A stretch of DNA of 12,444 nucleotides from Oligoflexia bacterium (lineage in GTDB: Bacteria > Bdellovibrionota > UBA1018). The stretch lies in contig CAIOHW010000170.1 in NCBI GenBank assembly GCA_903858195.1, positions 1 to 12,444 of the forward strand, read 5' to 3'. The notes under the pieces were generated by a model that did no database searches, was not told the DNA's origin, and saw only the letters and a program-made list of their open reading frames with translations. Made by a program: the position numbers and the translations under genes. Below are positions 6,137 through 12,444 of this stretch, piece after piece. Numbering within the stretch: position 1 is the stretch's first letter; each line of letters opens with the position of its first letter.

Positions 6137-7244
6137 GGACCCCCCTTCCCCTGAGCGCCGCGGGTGAATTCGATCCGGTACAGAAAAGTGCGACCCTCAA
6201 TTCAAACTCCATCTGCTCCATCCAGGCACGGAGCGCATTCTCGCCCTCCATGGCCGCCCGGAGCGCCGGTTGCGCAAAGCCCACCCGATGAGCGCCCGAC
6301 GCAATGAGCTTCGCCGCATCGAGGCCGTTACGCACGCCTCCGGATGCCCAAATGGAATACCGAAAGTGTGAGTTGTCGGACAGGGCGCTTGCGGCCGCCC
6401 GAACCGAATCGAGCGTGGGGATGCCCCAGTCGGCAAAGGTTGCAGAGGCGGTCGACTGGAGACTGCCCGAAACGGCTCGCGCGCCCTCGATCCGGCCCCA
6501 GTGGGTGCCGCCCAGTCCGCTCACGTCAATGGCTGAGACGCCTGCCGAACCCAGCCTTCGGGCGGTGGCTTCGGAAATCCCGCAGCCCGTCTCCTTGATC
6601 ACGACAGGGATTCCGGCCCCCGTTCGGTGGATGCTTGCCACCATTTCTTCAATGGCTTTGAGCCCACCGCGAAAGCGCGGCGTCCCTTCAGGCTGCAGGG
6701 CTTCTTGAAGTGCGTTGAGGTGAATCACCAGGGCCTGCGCCTCGATCGAGGCAACCAGGCGGAGCACCCGGTCGGCGTTGGACTCGGGCGAACCGCCTGC
6801 AAGCTGGGAGAGACCGAGATTGGCCAGCAGGAACGCACCGGGCGCGGACTTGCGAAGGGCCCGGCCCTCGCGGGCGAGCTCCGTGGCCTGCTCGGTGCTT
6901 TCGAACTCACGCCGCTGTGAGCCCACCCCCATGGCCCAGCCTCGCTCAGCGCAGGCATGCGCAAGGCGGTGGTTGAGGCCGGAGGCAGCCGTGTGGCCCA
7001 TGGTCATGCCGGCAACAAAGAAGGGTGTCGGCAGCTCAAGCCCCAGGCAGTCGGTGGCAAGCGACACTTCAACGAGATCAAGCTCGGGGAGTGCCTCGTG
7101 TTCGAGTCGAACCGAGTCCAGTCCACTCCTGCCCGCCGCCTGATGGTCCGGCTTGAGGGAGAGCTCAATATGATCCCGCTTCCGGCCCTCGAACTGATCG
7201 AGGTCCAGCATAGGAGACCGGGGATGGCCGGGCGGATGGGACAT
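6123..7244 (-). CDS. fni: Isopentenyl-diphosphate delta-isomerase, type 2 (FMN-dependent)
   Basis: Interconverts isopentenyl and dimethylallyl diphosphate using reduced FMN and Mg2+, as a cytoplasmic TIM-barrel enzyme. The 373 residues carry the type 2 signatures: RKRDHIEL (21-28), the FMN-site region FVAGMTMG (76-83; family usually MTGG), GVGSQRREF (107-115), LANLGLSQL (140-148), HLNALQEALQPEG (175-187, with the metal-binding Glu E186), VIKETGCGIS (215-224, K217 near FMN), DVSGLGGTHW (240-249) and WASGGVRNGLDAAKLI (299-314). The ATG at 7244 has GAGG five bases upstream; a later Met at 7211 lacks a ribosome site, although it would bring RKRDH closer to the N terminus. It is the first gene of the mevalonate operon, with a candidate promoter at 7280-7309 that carries a dyad over its -35 box. 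The MTMG and GGTHW variants are mild deviations within otherwise intact motifs. Confidence 0.95.
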   Translation of the reverse strand: MSHPPGHPRSPMLDLDQFEGRKRDHIELSLKPDHQAAGRSGLDSVRLEHEALPELDLVEVSLATDCLGLELPTPFFVAGMTMGHTAASGLNHRLAHACAERGWAMGVGSQRREFESTEQATELAREGRALRKSAPGAFLLANLGLSQLAGGSPESNADRVLRLVASIEAQALVIHLNALQEALQPEGTPRFRGGLKAIEEMVASIHRTGAGIPVVIKETGCGISEATARRLGSAGVSAIDVSGLGGTHWGRIEGARAVSGSLQSTASATFADWGIPTLDSVRAAASALSDNSHFRYSIWASGGVRNGLDAAKLIASGAHRVGFAQPALRAAMEGENALRAWMEQMEFELRVALFCTGSNSPAALRGRGVHESR

Positions 7245-7279
7245 GGAGGCCTCTCTACTCCGCTTGGAGTTCTAATTCC

Positions 7280-7309
7280 ATAGTAAATCAGACGGGTTCT
7301 TTAGTTCAA
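7280..7309 (-). promoter_or_regulatory. Candidate sigma-70 promoter of the mevalonate operon
   Basis: On the minus strand TTGAAC (7309-7304) is separated by 18 bases from TACTAT (7285-7280). Each box has about four of six consensus bases. Transcription would start near 7272, leaving a leader of roughly 28 bases before the fni ATG at 7244. It lies in the AT-rich part of the divergent gap, the only region upstream of this five-gene operon able to hold a promoter. The -35 box lies inside the left arm of a perfect dyad. The call rests on visual match only. Confidence 0.42.
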
Positions 7310-7322
7310 GTTATCTTGAACT
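7303..7322. promoter_or_regulatory. Perfect dyad between divergent operons, possible operator
   Basis: AGTTCAAG (7303-7310), TTAT, CTTGAACT (7315-7322) form a perfect 8-bp inverted repeat with a 4-base centre. It lies between the divergent fni and lptC-like genes, and its left arm covers the candidate -35 box of the fni promoter. A dimeric repressor or activator bound here could control one or both operons. Alternatively it may fold as an RNA hairpin in the lptC leader if that transcript starts upstream. The regulator is unknown and none is encoded nearby. Confidence 0.5.
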
Positions 7323-7348
7323 CAGCTTTTCCGGTAGTCTTGAAGCGC

Positions 7349-8404
7349 ATGCCAAGACTCGCGTCGAGCTTTCGTCTGGTGGGGGCCTCCCTGCTGGTCT
7401 TTGTCCAGATCTGGATCTTCTGGCCAAGCTCGTTCCATCCAGCCGAACCCGTGCAGCCCACTCTGGACTCCCCCCCGGGGCCCCGGACAGCGGAGAAGCG
7501 TTTTTCGGGTTTTGATCCCCCGGAGGGCGCGACTCCTGATTACAGCATCGATGGCGTTCATTACATCTCGGTATTGAAGGGCGTCCGGCAGTGGCAGCTC
7601 ACCGCCACCGATGCCGACTTTTACTCCGCCCAGCAATGGGTCCACGCCCGCTCGGTAAAAGCAGAGCTCTTTAATGGTGAAGGGCCTTCGATCCACCTGG
7701 AGGGGAAGAACGCCCGCTACTCGCTGGCCACCCGCGATCTGGACATCGGAGGCGATGTGGTGGCCCGGTTCCCGGACGGAAGCACCCTCAGGACCGAACT
7801 TCTGGAGTTCCGTCCCGCCCTGAAGCGCATCTCAGTTCCCCTCACCTATCGTGTTCGAGGCACCGGCCCCCAAGGCAGCGAGAACCGGCTCAGATTCGAA
7901 GGTTTCGGCCTTGAAGGTCGGATCGATTCCGAGGTCATGGAGCTCAGGGACCGCGCCTTCATCGAAGTTCGAACTCTCGACCCCAAAGAGCCTGCGACGC
8001 AGTCCTGGGCATCGCGTGCAGTCTATCGCCGCAAGGAGGGAGTCATGGACCTTTTCAGCGGAAGCGAGCCGGTCCGCATGGAACAGGGCACCCTCCGCTC
8101 AAGCGCAAGCCGGATGCAGGTCGGCCTTCCCCGGAAGGGGATCGACCCCTCGTTTGAAGCTCAAGAAGAAGTCCGCATCGAAGAGTGGAAGGACCTGAAA
8201 CGCTCGGCCACCCCCTATCGCCTCTCAACCTCGGGGCGCGCACGGTTCGACCCGGGCACCCAACAGGTGGTCCTGACGGAATACCCCCAGGTCTATCAAG
8301 ATGGGGATACGATGACAGGCGAGGTCATCCGGATCCTCCGCAAAGAGGATCAGGTCGAGATCGACAACCCGAATGCCTTCACGACGGGCGGCTCAAGGGA
8401 GTAG
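7349..8404 (+). CDS. lptC: LptC-like LPS export protein with LptA/OstA-like C-terminal half
   Basis: LptC is the inner-membrane-anchored periplasmic protein that takes LPS from LptB2FG and passes it to the LptA bridge. This 351-residue product is nearly twice the usual LptC length (about 190). It has a short positive N terminus, one membrane anchor (about 8-26, GASLLVFVQIWIFW) and a Pro-rich linker. An LptC/DUF1239-like domain follows (about 65-175) with the recognisable YSIDGVHYISVLKGVRQWQL, ARSVKAELFNGEG, RDLDIGGDVVARFPDG and RTELLEFRPALKRI. The remaining 170 residues continue in a beta-rich, OstA/LptA-like style (SSASRMQV, STSGRARFDPGTQQVVLTEYPQ, GEVIRIL). A separate lptA would normally stand between lptC and lptB but is absent, so a fusion is likely. 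I chose the ATG at 7349 because it directly precedes the anchor; a TTG at 7316 would lie inside the dyad and lacks a ribosome site. The next gene starts one base after the stop. Confidence 0.82.
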   Translation: MPRLASSFRLVGASLLVFVQIWIFWPSSFHPAEPVQPTLDSPPGPRTAEKRFSGFDPPEGATPDYSIDGVHYISVLKGVRQWQLTATDADFYSAQQWVHARSVKAELFNGEGPSIHLEGKNARYSLATRDLDIGGDVVARFPDGSTLRTELLEFRPALKRISVPLTYRVRGTGPQGSENRLRFEGFGLEGRIDSEVMELRDRAFIEVRTLDPKEPATQSWASRAVYRRKEGVMDLFSGSEPVRMEQGTLRSSASRMQVGLPRKGIDPSFEAQEEVRIEEWKDLKRSATPYRLSTSGRARFDPGTQQVVLTEYPQVYQDGDTMTGEVIRILRKEDQVEIDNPNAFTTGGSRE

Positions 8405-8405
8405 A

Positions 8406-9146
8406 ATGGATCCAATGCAGGCAAAAAACACCCTCACAGCCAACCACCTTGCCAAGGCCTACTCGGGCAGGAGCGTGGTGCGCGATGTGTCTTTCGAGGT
8501 GGCCCGCGGGCAGGTCGTCGGGCTTCTCGGCCCCAATGGTGCGGGCAAGACGACCTCCTTTTACATGGTGGTGGGCCTCGTCCGACCCGATGGCGGTAGA
8601 ATCACGCTCGGAGATCGCGATCTGACCGGCCTTGCCGTGCACGAGCGTGCAAACTGCGGCCTCGCCTACCTGCCCCAGGAGGCCTCCGTGTTTCGCCGCA
8701 TGACGGTCGAAGACAACATTCGATCCGTCCTGGAAGGTCGGGCCTTGGGAGAAAACGAGCAGAAAGCCCGCCTGGAGCGCCTCATCGACGACTTCAGGCT
8801 CAATACGATCGCCCGTCAAAAAGCCTACACCCTTTCGGGCGGTGAGCGCCGTCGCGTGGAGGTCGCCCGCGCGCTGGCGCTGGATCCGGTATTCCTCTTG
8901 CTAGACGAACCGTTCGCGGGGATCGACCCCATTGCCGTCGGAGAAATCCAACGAATGATGGAGGTCCTCAAGAAACGGGGGATTGGCATTTTGATCACGG
9001 ACCACAACGTCAGGGAAACACTGGCCATTTGCGATACGGCCTACCTGTTGGGCGACGGGCACATCCTTGAAAAGGGCACTCCGAAGTCGCTGGTCGAAAG
9101 TCCGATCGCCCGGGAGAAGTATCTGGGCGAGGATTTCCGTTTTTAA
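8406..9146 (+). CDS. lptB: LPS export ABC transporter ATP-binding protein LptB
   Basis: LptB is the cytoplasmic ATPase of the LptB2FG transporter that extracts LPS from the inner membrane and drives it to the outer membrane through LptC and LptA. The 246-residue protein has every ABC motif: Walker A GPNGAGKTT (42-50), Q-loop YLPQEASVFRRMT (88-100, Q91), signature LSGGE (143-147), Walker B FLLLDEPFAGIDP (163-175) and the H-loop His in ITDHNVRE (H200). QEASVFRRMT, ERRRVEVARAL and EPFAGIDP are characteristic of LptB rather than of amino-acid importers. The frame is open back to 8373, but the ATG at 8406 is preceded by AAGGGAG and lies one base past the lptC stop; the longer form would overlap that gene by 32 bases. 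lptF and lptG are not in the window. It is followed by rpoN after 35 bases. Confidence 0.96.
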   Translation: MDPMQAKNTLTANHLAKAYSGRSVVRDVSFEVARGQVVGLLGPNGAGKTTSFYMVVGLVRPDGGRITLGDRDLTGLAVHERANCGLAYLPQEASVFRRMTVEDNIRSVLEGRALGENEQKARLERLIDDFRLNTIARQKAYTLSGGERRRVEVARALALDPVFLLLDEPFAGIDPIAVGEIQRMMEVLKKRGIGILITDHNVRETLAICDTAYLLGDGHILEKGTPKSLVESPIAREKYLGEDFRF

Positions 9147-9181
9147 GCAAAAATCAGTTAACCTAGTCGGTAGGACCAACG

Positions 9182-10684
9182 ATGGCATTCGAGATCAAAC
9201 AAACGCTCAAGCTCGGGCAGCACCTGGTGATGACTCCCCAGCTGCAGCAGGCCATCAAGCTGCTCCAGCTCAATCGCATGGAGCTTGCCGAGGTCATCAA
9301 TCAAGAGCTGATGGAAAACCCCATCCTCGAGGAGCTCGCCGACGTACCCGATGGCGAAGCTGCACCCTCGGCTGAAGGCGAAGCCGACGCACAGAGCCAG
9401 GCGGATCCCGAAAGCGAACAGCGCCGGGACGAGGATGCTTTTTCGAAGCCCGCCGCCCAGGAAGACCAGGTGGTGGCGGGAAAAGATGACTTCAACTGGG
9501 AGTCCTATGTCGAGGAGTTCAACTCCAACTCAAGCTCTGCTCCCTCGATGCGTGAGATCAACGAGGACCTGCCAAGCTTTGAAAACGCCCTGACCAAGAC
9601 CACCTCACTTGAAGATCACCTGAGCTGGCAGCTCTCCATGACCCAGCTCGCCCCTCAGGAGCGCAAGCTCGGCGAGCTCGTGATCGGCAACCTCTCGGAT
9701 GACGGCTACCTCACGGCAAACCTCGAGGAGATCTCGCGGGAGGCCGGCATTGAGCTTGAGGATGCCGAAGAGGTGCTCAAGATCATCCACAACTTCGATC
9801 CGGTGGGCACCGGTTCGCGCAGCCTCCAGGAGTGCCTCTCGATCCAGGCCCGCTTCATGGTGCCGAGGCAGCCGCTGGTGGAAAAGATCATCGAATCGCA
9901 TCTGGGCGACCTCGAGCGCAAGAACTACCAGGGAATCGCCAAGGCGCTGGGCGTTACCTATGATCGCGTCGTACAGGCCACCAAACTCATCATGGAACTC
10001 GAACCCAAGCCGGGCCGAAGCTTCATGACCAACGACACGCATTACATCACGCCTGACATCTACGTGTACAAGCTCGCCGATGAATTCGTGATCGTCCTCA
10101 ATGAGGACGGGATGCCCAAGCTCCGGATTTCGCCCTACTACAAGAACATCCTCGCGCAGGCCGGAAAGCCTGACGCGAGCGGCAAGACCACCAAGGACTA
10201 CGTGCAGGACAAGCTCCGCTCGGCGGTCTGGCTCATCCGCTCGATTCATAATCGCCAGAAGACGATCTACAAGGTCACCGATGCGATCGTGAAGCGACAG
10301 CGCGACTTCTTTGAAAAGGGTGTCCAGCACCTCAAGCCCATGATCTTGAAGGATGTCGCAAGCGACATCGGGATGCACGAGTCCACGATCTCACGCGTCA
10401 CGACCAACAAGTACGTGCACACCCCGGTGGGGATCTTCGAGCTCAAATATTTCTTCAATTCCAGCATCAGTGCTGCCGATGGGACAGATGCCCTCGCCAG
10501 CGAGGCCGTGAAGGAGAAGATCCGGCAGATGGTCCAGAAAGAGGATCCAAAGAATCCCCTTTCAGACCAGAAGATTGTGGAACTGCTCCGGAACGACAAT
10601 ATCGAGATCGCCCGCCGCACTGTCGCAAAGTACCGTGACATGCTGGGAATCCTCTCGTCTGGCAAGCGCAAGAAGGTCATCTAA
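9182..10684 (+). CDS. rpoN: RNA polymerase sigma-54 factor
   Basis: Sigma-54 directs RNA polymerase to -24/-12 promoters that need AAA+ enhancer-binding activators. All regions are visible in the 500 residues. Region I is glutamine- and leucine-rich (LKLGQHLVMTPQLQQAIKLL, then MELAEVINQELMENPILEE, residues 1-51). An acidic, low-complexity region II follows (about 52-115). The core-binding domain runs from about 130 to 300 and includes NFDPVGTGSRSLQECL. The helix-turn-helix lies near 391-412 (DVASDIGMHESTISRVTTNK), and the RpoN box ARRTVAKYRD spans 477-486. The ATG has TAGGA seven bases upstream. lptB before and hpf after reproduce the common proteobacterial neighbourhood. ptsN and rapZ, often next in that cluster, are not present. 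Intact and probably functional. Target promoters cannot be deduced here, and none of the gaps shows an obvious -24/-12 element. Confidence 0.98.
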   Translation: MAFEIKQTLKLGQHLVMTPQLQQAIKLLQLNRMELAEVINQELMENPILEELADVPDGEAAPSAEGEADAQSQADPESEQRRDEDAFSKPAAQEDQVVAGKDDFNWESYVEEFNSNSSSAPSMREINEDLPSFENALTKTTSLEDHLSWQLSMTQLAPQERKLGELVIGNLSDDGYLTANLEEISREAGIELEDAEEVLKIIHNFDPVGTGSRSLQECLSIQARFMVPRQPLVEKIIESHLGDLERKNYQGIAKALGVTYDRVVQATKLIMELEPKPGRSFMTNDTHYITPDIYVYKLADEFVIVLNEDGMPKLRISPYYKNILAQAGKPDASGKTTKDYVQDKLRSAVWLIRSIHNRQKTIYKVTDAIVKRQRDFFEKGVQHLKPMILKDVASDIGMHESTISRVTTNKYVHTPVGIFELKYFFNSSISAADGTDALASEAVKEKIRQMVQKEDPKNPLSDQKIVELLRNDNIEIARRTVAKYRDMLGILSSGKRKKVI

Positions 10685-10710
10685 CCCTTTGCTTTCAAAG
10701 GAGCTGGCGC

Positions 10711-11016
10711 ATGCAGGTCAAGACGAGTTTCAAGCACGTTGAGCCAACCGAGGCCCTGAAGAAGTTCATCGAGGACAAGTCAGCCTGCCTGAACAAGTAC
10801 TTCGATGGTCGTGTGAGCGTGAGCTGGAACGTCACCTTTGAGCGTCAAATGGCCATCGCCCACTGCCATGTCGTGGGCAACAACATGGACTACTTCGGCG
10901 AGGCCGAAGCCCCGAATTTCTTTGGCGCCATCGATTTTGCGATCGAGAAGATCGAGCGCCAGGTGCGAAAGCACAAGGAGCAGGTCAGGGATCACCTGCA
11001 CCGCAAGGCCTCCTGA
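10711..11016 (+). CDS. hpf: Ribosome hibernation-promoting factor, short form
   Basis: HPF binds the decoding region of the 30S subunit in slow growth and helps turn 70S ribosomes into inactive dimers. The 101 residues match the short (HPF/YfiA) form: QVKTSFKHVEPTEALKKFIE at the start, the central beta strands (VSVSWNVTFERQ, IAHCHVVGN), and a C-terminal helix with AIDFAIEKIERQVRKHKEQV. The extra dimerisation domain of long HPF is absent. Start choice is supported by AAAGGAG seven bases upstream (10697-10703). It is the last gene of the lpt-rpoN operon, 26 bases after rpoN, as in many proteobacteria. Co-transcription with rpoN is expected. A short palindrome overlaps its stop codon. The gene converges on the DHH phosphoesterase with only 9 bases between the stops. 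Confidence 0.94.
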   Translation: MQVKTSFKHVEPTEALKKFIEDKSACLNKYFDGRVSVSWNVTFERQMAIAHCHVVGNNMDYFGEAEAPNFFGAIDFAIEKIERQVRKHKEQVRDHLHRKAS

Positions 11017-11021
11017 GGCCT
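11006..11021. terminator. Short palindrome at the convergent hpf/DHH gene ends (weak)
   Basis: AGGCCT (11006-11011), CCTG, AGGCCT (11016-11021) can form a 6-bp hairpin across the hpf stop codon, in the 9-base gap between two convergent genes. It is symmetric, so both transcripts would carry it. Neither strand shows a T run after it, so it is at best a weak or partial terminator or an end-protecting hairpin. Confidence 0.25.
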
Positions 11022-11025
11022 CCCC

Positions 11026-12093
11026 TCACTTCCCGAACTTTTCGTAGTTTGCGACCAGCGTCTCGATTCGCTTGATGACGGCTTCCACCGTCTTGTCGAT
11101 CGGCGCCGAGAGTGCGAGACCGGCCGAATACTCGTGCCCTCCGCCTCCCAGCTCCATTGCGACCTTGTTGATCACCACCCTGCCCTTGGACTTGATCGAG
11201 ACACGCACATTGCTGTCGTCCTCCTCGCGGAAAAGGCAGACCACCTCGGCATCCTTGAGCAGGAGCAGGAGATTCAAGAAGGATTGAGTGTCGTCTGCGG
11301 AGGCCTGGTGCTTCTTGCGCAAATCGAGCGCCATCTCGAGCCAGGCAACCTTGCCCCCGTGACTGACCTTGACGTTCTGAAGCATGTTGCCCAGGAGCTG
11401 GAGGTGCGAAACCTCCTTGGAAGAATAGATGGCCTGGTAGACCTCTTCGGGATTCACACCGGCCTCCACCATCTCAGCGGCGATCCGGTGGGCCTGCGGA
11501 GTTGTGCGGGCGTACCTGAAGGAGTTCGTGTCGGTCATGATCGAAACATAAAGCCCGAGCGCAATGTCGTGGTTGATCTTGGCTAGATCGAGCTCGTTGA
11601 ACACATGGTGAAGCATCTCGCCGATGCTGCTCGACTGCGTATCCGAGAGCACCGAGGCGTGCGGTGGATAGGCAATCTCGGATGCGCCGCCCTTGGGCCC
11701 GACCAGATCGGGATGATGGTCGAGAAAAATGATCTTCTTCGAGCGGAGCGAAAGCTCCTGCCAGAGCTTGCCAAGCCTCCTCGGGTCGTTCGTGTCGAGG
11801 ATGATCCAGAGATCACAGGTATCCCAGAGCTCGACCTGACCCGGGCCCAGCAGGACCTGACCCTTGGGATCCAGAAACTTGTAGCGCTTGGGCACAGGGT
11901 CCGGGTTGTAGACCCGGCAGGCCTTGCGGGCGCGCTTGAGGTAGTGAAAGAGCGCCGTCTCGGCACCCAGTCCGTCACCGTCAGGGAGCTGATGGGTGGA
12001 AATCAGGATCCGCTTGGCTGATGCGATCGAATCCCTGAACTTCTGGAAGTCTTTTGTCCTGGCGAGCTCGACGGAGCCCTTCTTGGTGCTCAA
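11026..12093 (-). CDS. DHH/DHHA1 phosphoesterase, NrnA-like (oligoribonuclease/pAp phosphatase type)
   Basis: The protein is predicted to hydrolyse nanoRNA, pAp or cyclic-dinucleotide breakdown products in the cytoplasm. Which substrate it prefers is not readable. The 355 residues have the DHH domain landmarks: STHQLPDGDGLGAE (32-45, metal ligands H34, D38, D40), IILDTNDPRRLG (97-108, D100), FLDHHPD (123-129, the DHH triad) and MTDTNSFRY (186-194, D188). The C-terminal DHHA1 domain ends with LGGGGHEYSAG (315-325), the substrate-binding glycine motif. Length suits NrnA (about 315-340) with a short N-terminal extension. The start is TTG at 12093. No ATG lies early in the frame, and a GGGG sits about five bases before the TTG, so this start is only moderately secure. 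It converges with hpf and diverges from a small unknown gene across 42 bases, so it is probably a single-gene unit. Confidence 0.9.
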   Translation of the reverse strand: MSTKKGSVELARTKDFQKFRDSIASAKRILISTHQLPDGDGLGAETALFHYLKRARKACRVYNPDPVPKRYKFLDPKGQVLLGPGQVELWDTCDLWIILDTNDPRRLGKLWQELSLRSKKIIFLDHHPDLVGPKGGASEIAYPPHASVLSDTQSSSIGEMLHHVFNELDLAKINHDIALGLYVSIMTDTNSFRYARTTPQAHRIAAEMVEAGVNPEEVYQAIYSSKEVSHLQLLGNMLQNVKVSHGGKVAWLEMALDLRKKHQASADDTQSFLNLLLLLKDAEVVCLFREEDDSNVRVSIKSKGRVVINKVAMELGGGGHEYSAGLALSAPIDKTVEAVIKRIETLVANYEKFGK

Positions 12094-12135
12094 GGTTGCC
12101 CCGATCCCTTCCGATCCTTCTTGTGAAGGCGAGAA

Positions 12136-12444
12136 ATGAAGATGAAATCCAAACCCGGCTCGAACGGTTCAGCAGGCACGGCAGTCAAACAGTTGGACCC
12201 GCTTTATGTGATCTTCGAGCAGCATCTTTATAATTTTCAGGATTCGGAGAGCGACCGCAAGGCGTTTGTGGCCAACGTGATCCACGAGTACCTGTCATTT
12301 CTGCGCCGCAAGAGCATTGCCATCCCACGCTCGCTTGAGGCGGCGATCGTCGAAGAATTGGCGCACCAGGTGAACCTCATGCTCACCAAGAAGATCTACG
12401 GCTGCCTTTCGATCGAGGACTTTTCCAAGAACCAGCCCCGTGCC
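12136..12444 (+). CDS. Small conserved-looking protein of unknown function, 3' end cut
   Basis: I do not recognise this gene. The frame is open from ATG at 12136 to the window end (103 codons, no stop). It begins MKMKSKPGSNGSAGTAVKQL, a flexible basic tail. A mixed helical segment follows (DPLYVIFEQHLYNFQDSESD, then RKAFVANVIHEYLSFLRRKS) and then EAAIVEELAHQVNLMLTKKI and YGCLSIEDFSKNQP. There is no signal peptide or membrane segment, so it is probably a soluble, mostly alpha-helical cytoplasmic protein. Codon use looks like that of its neighbours. AAGGCGAG stands just upstream; ATG at 12142 is an alternative start. It is divergent from the DHH phosphoesterase. It may be nearly complete at the window edge, but that cannot be seen. 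Confidence 0.6.
   Translation, partial: MKMKSKPGSNGSAGTAVKQLDPLYVIFEQHLYNFQDSESDRKAFVANVIHEYLSFLRRKSIAIPRSLEAAIVEELAHQVNLMLTKKIYGCLSIEDFSKNQPRA

Noticed and set aside
4616..6154. A 512-codon open frame on the plus strand opposite mvaA and mvaK2
   Set aside because: It is antisense to two clearly recognised enzymes with intact motifs. It shows no family signature and is explained by GC-rich codon bias on the opposite strand.
7246..7253. GAGGCCTC palindrome over the fni ribosome-binding site
   Set aside because: An 8-base self-complementary stretch without a loop is common by chance in GC-rich DNA. I cannot support a regulatory role.
7316..7348. A TTG start at 7316 for the LptC-like gene
   Set aside because: It lies inside the dyad, has no ribosome site, and adds residues before the membrane anchor that serve no visible purpose.
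9157..9176. Possible -24/-12 or other promoter between lptB and rpoN
   Set aside because: The 35-base gap holds only a small CCTA/TAGG repeat. No promoter boxes with proper spacing were visible, and co-transcription is the simpler reading.

Overview
The window is a gene-dense, GC-rich stretch from a Gram-negative bacterium. LPS-export genes (an LptC-like protein and LptB) imply an outer membrane. A class II HMG-CoA reductase mevalonate route, a type 2 isopentenyl-diphosphate isomerase and the rpsU-yqeY-dnaG cluster together fit Bdellovibrionota or a related delta-proteobacterial-type lineage. That placement is inferred from gene content and family resemblance only. No rRNA, tRNA, CRISPR array, insertion sequence or phage gene was seen, and no intergenic gap exceeds about 120 bases.

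Left part (1-7244, all minus strand). Transcription runs right to left. It begins with a tightly packed mevalonate operon: fni (idi-2), mvaA, a phosphomevalonate-kinase-like GHMP kinase, mvaD and mevalonate kinase. Its junctions are 14-, 4-, 4- and 4-base overlaps, so the genes are probably translationally coupled. After 44 bases comes rpsU (S21), then a strong hairpin that looks like a terminator or attenuator, then yqeY and dnaG, which runs off the left edge. rpsU-yqeY-dnaG is a version of the macromolecular synthesis operon. rpoD would be expected just outside the window.

Right part (7349-11016, plus strand). A divergent operon starts about 100 bases from fni. It encodes a long LptC protein whose C-terminal half looks LptA/OstA-like (an apparent LptC-LptA fusion), then LptB, sigma-54 (RpoN) and a short hibernation-promoting factor. 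This is the familiar lptC-lptA-lptB-rpoN-hpf order with lptC and lptA seemingly merged. The divergent intergenic region carries a perfect 8+8 dyad overlapping a candidate promoter for the mevalonate operon.

Right edge. A DHH/DHHA1 phosphoesterase of the NrnA type (minus) converges on hpf. It diverges, across only 42 bases, from an unrecognised small protein cut by the window end.

Nothing here is an obviously new defence or mobile system. The most interesting points are the LptC-LptA fusion, the dyad at the divergent promoter, the hairpin between rpsU and yqeY, the physical linkage of isoprenoid synthesis to the rpsU-dnaG operon, and a possible G-quadruplex in the 3' end of the mevalonate kinase gene.
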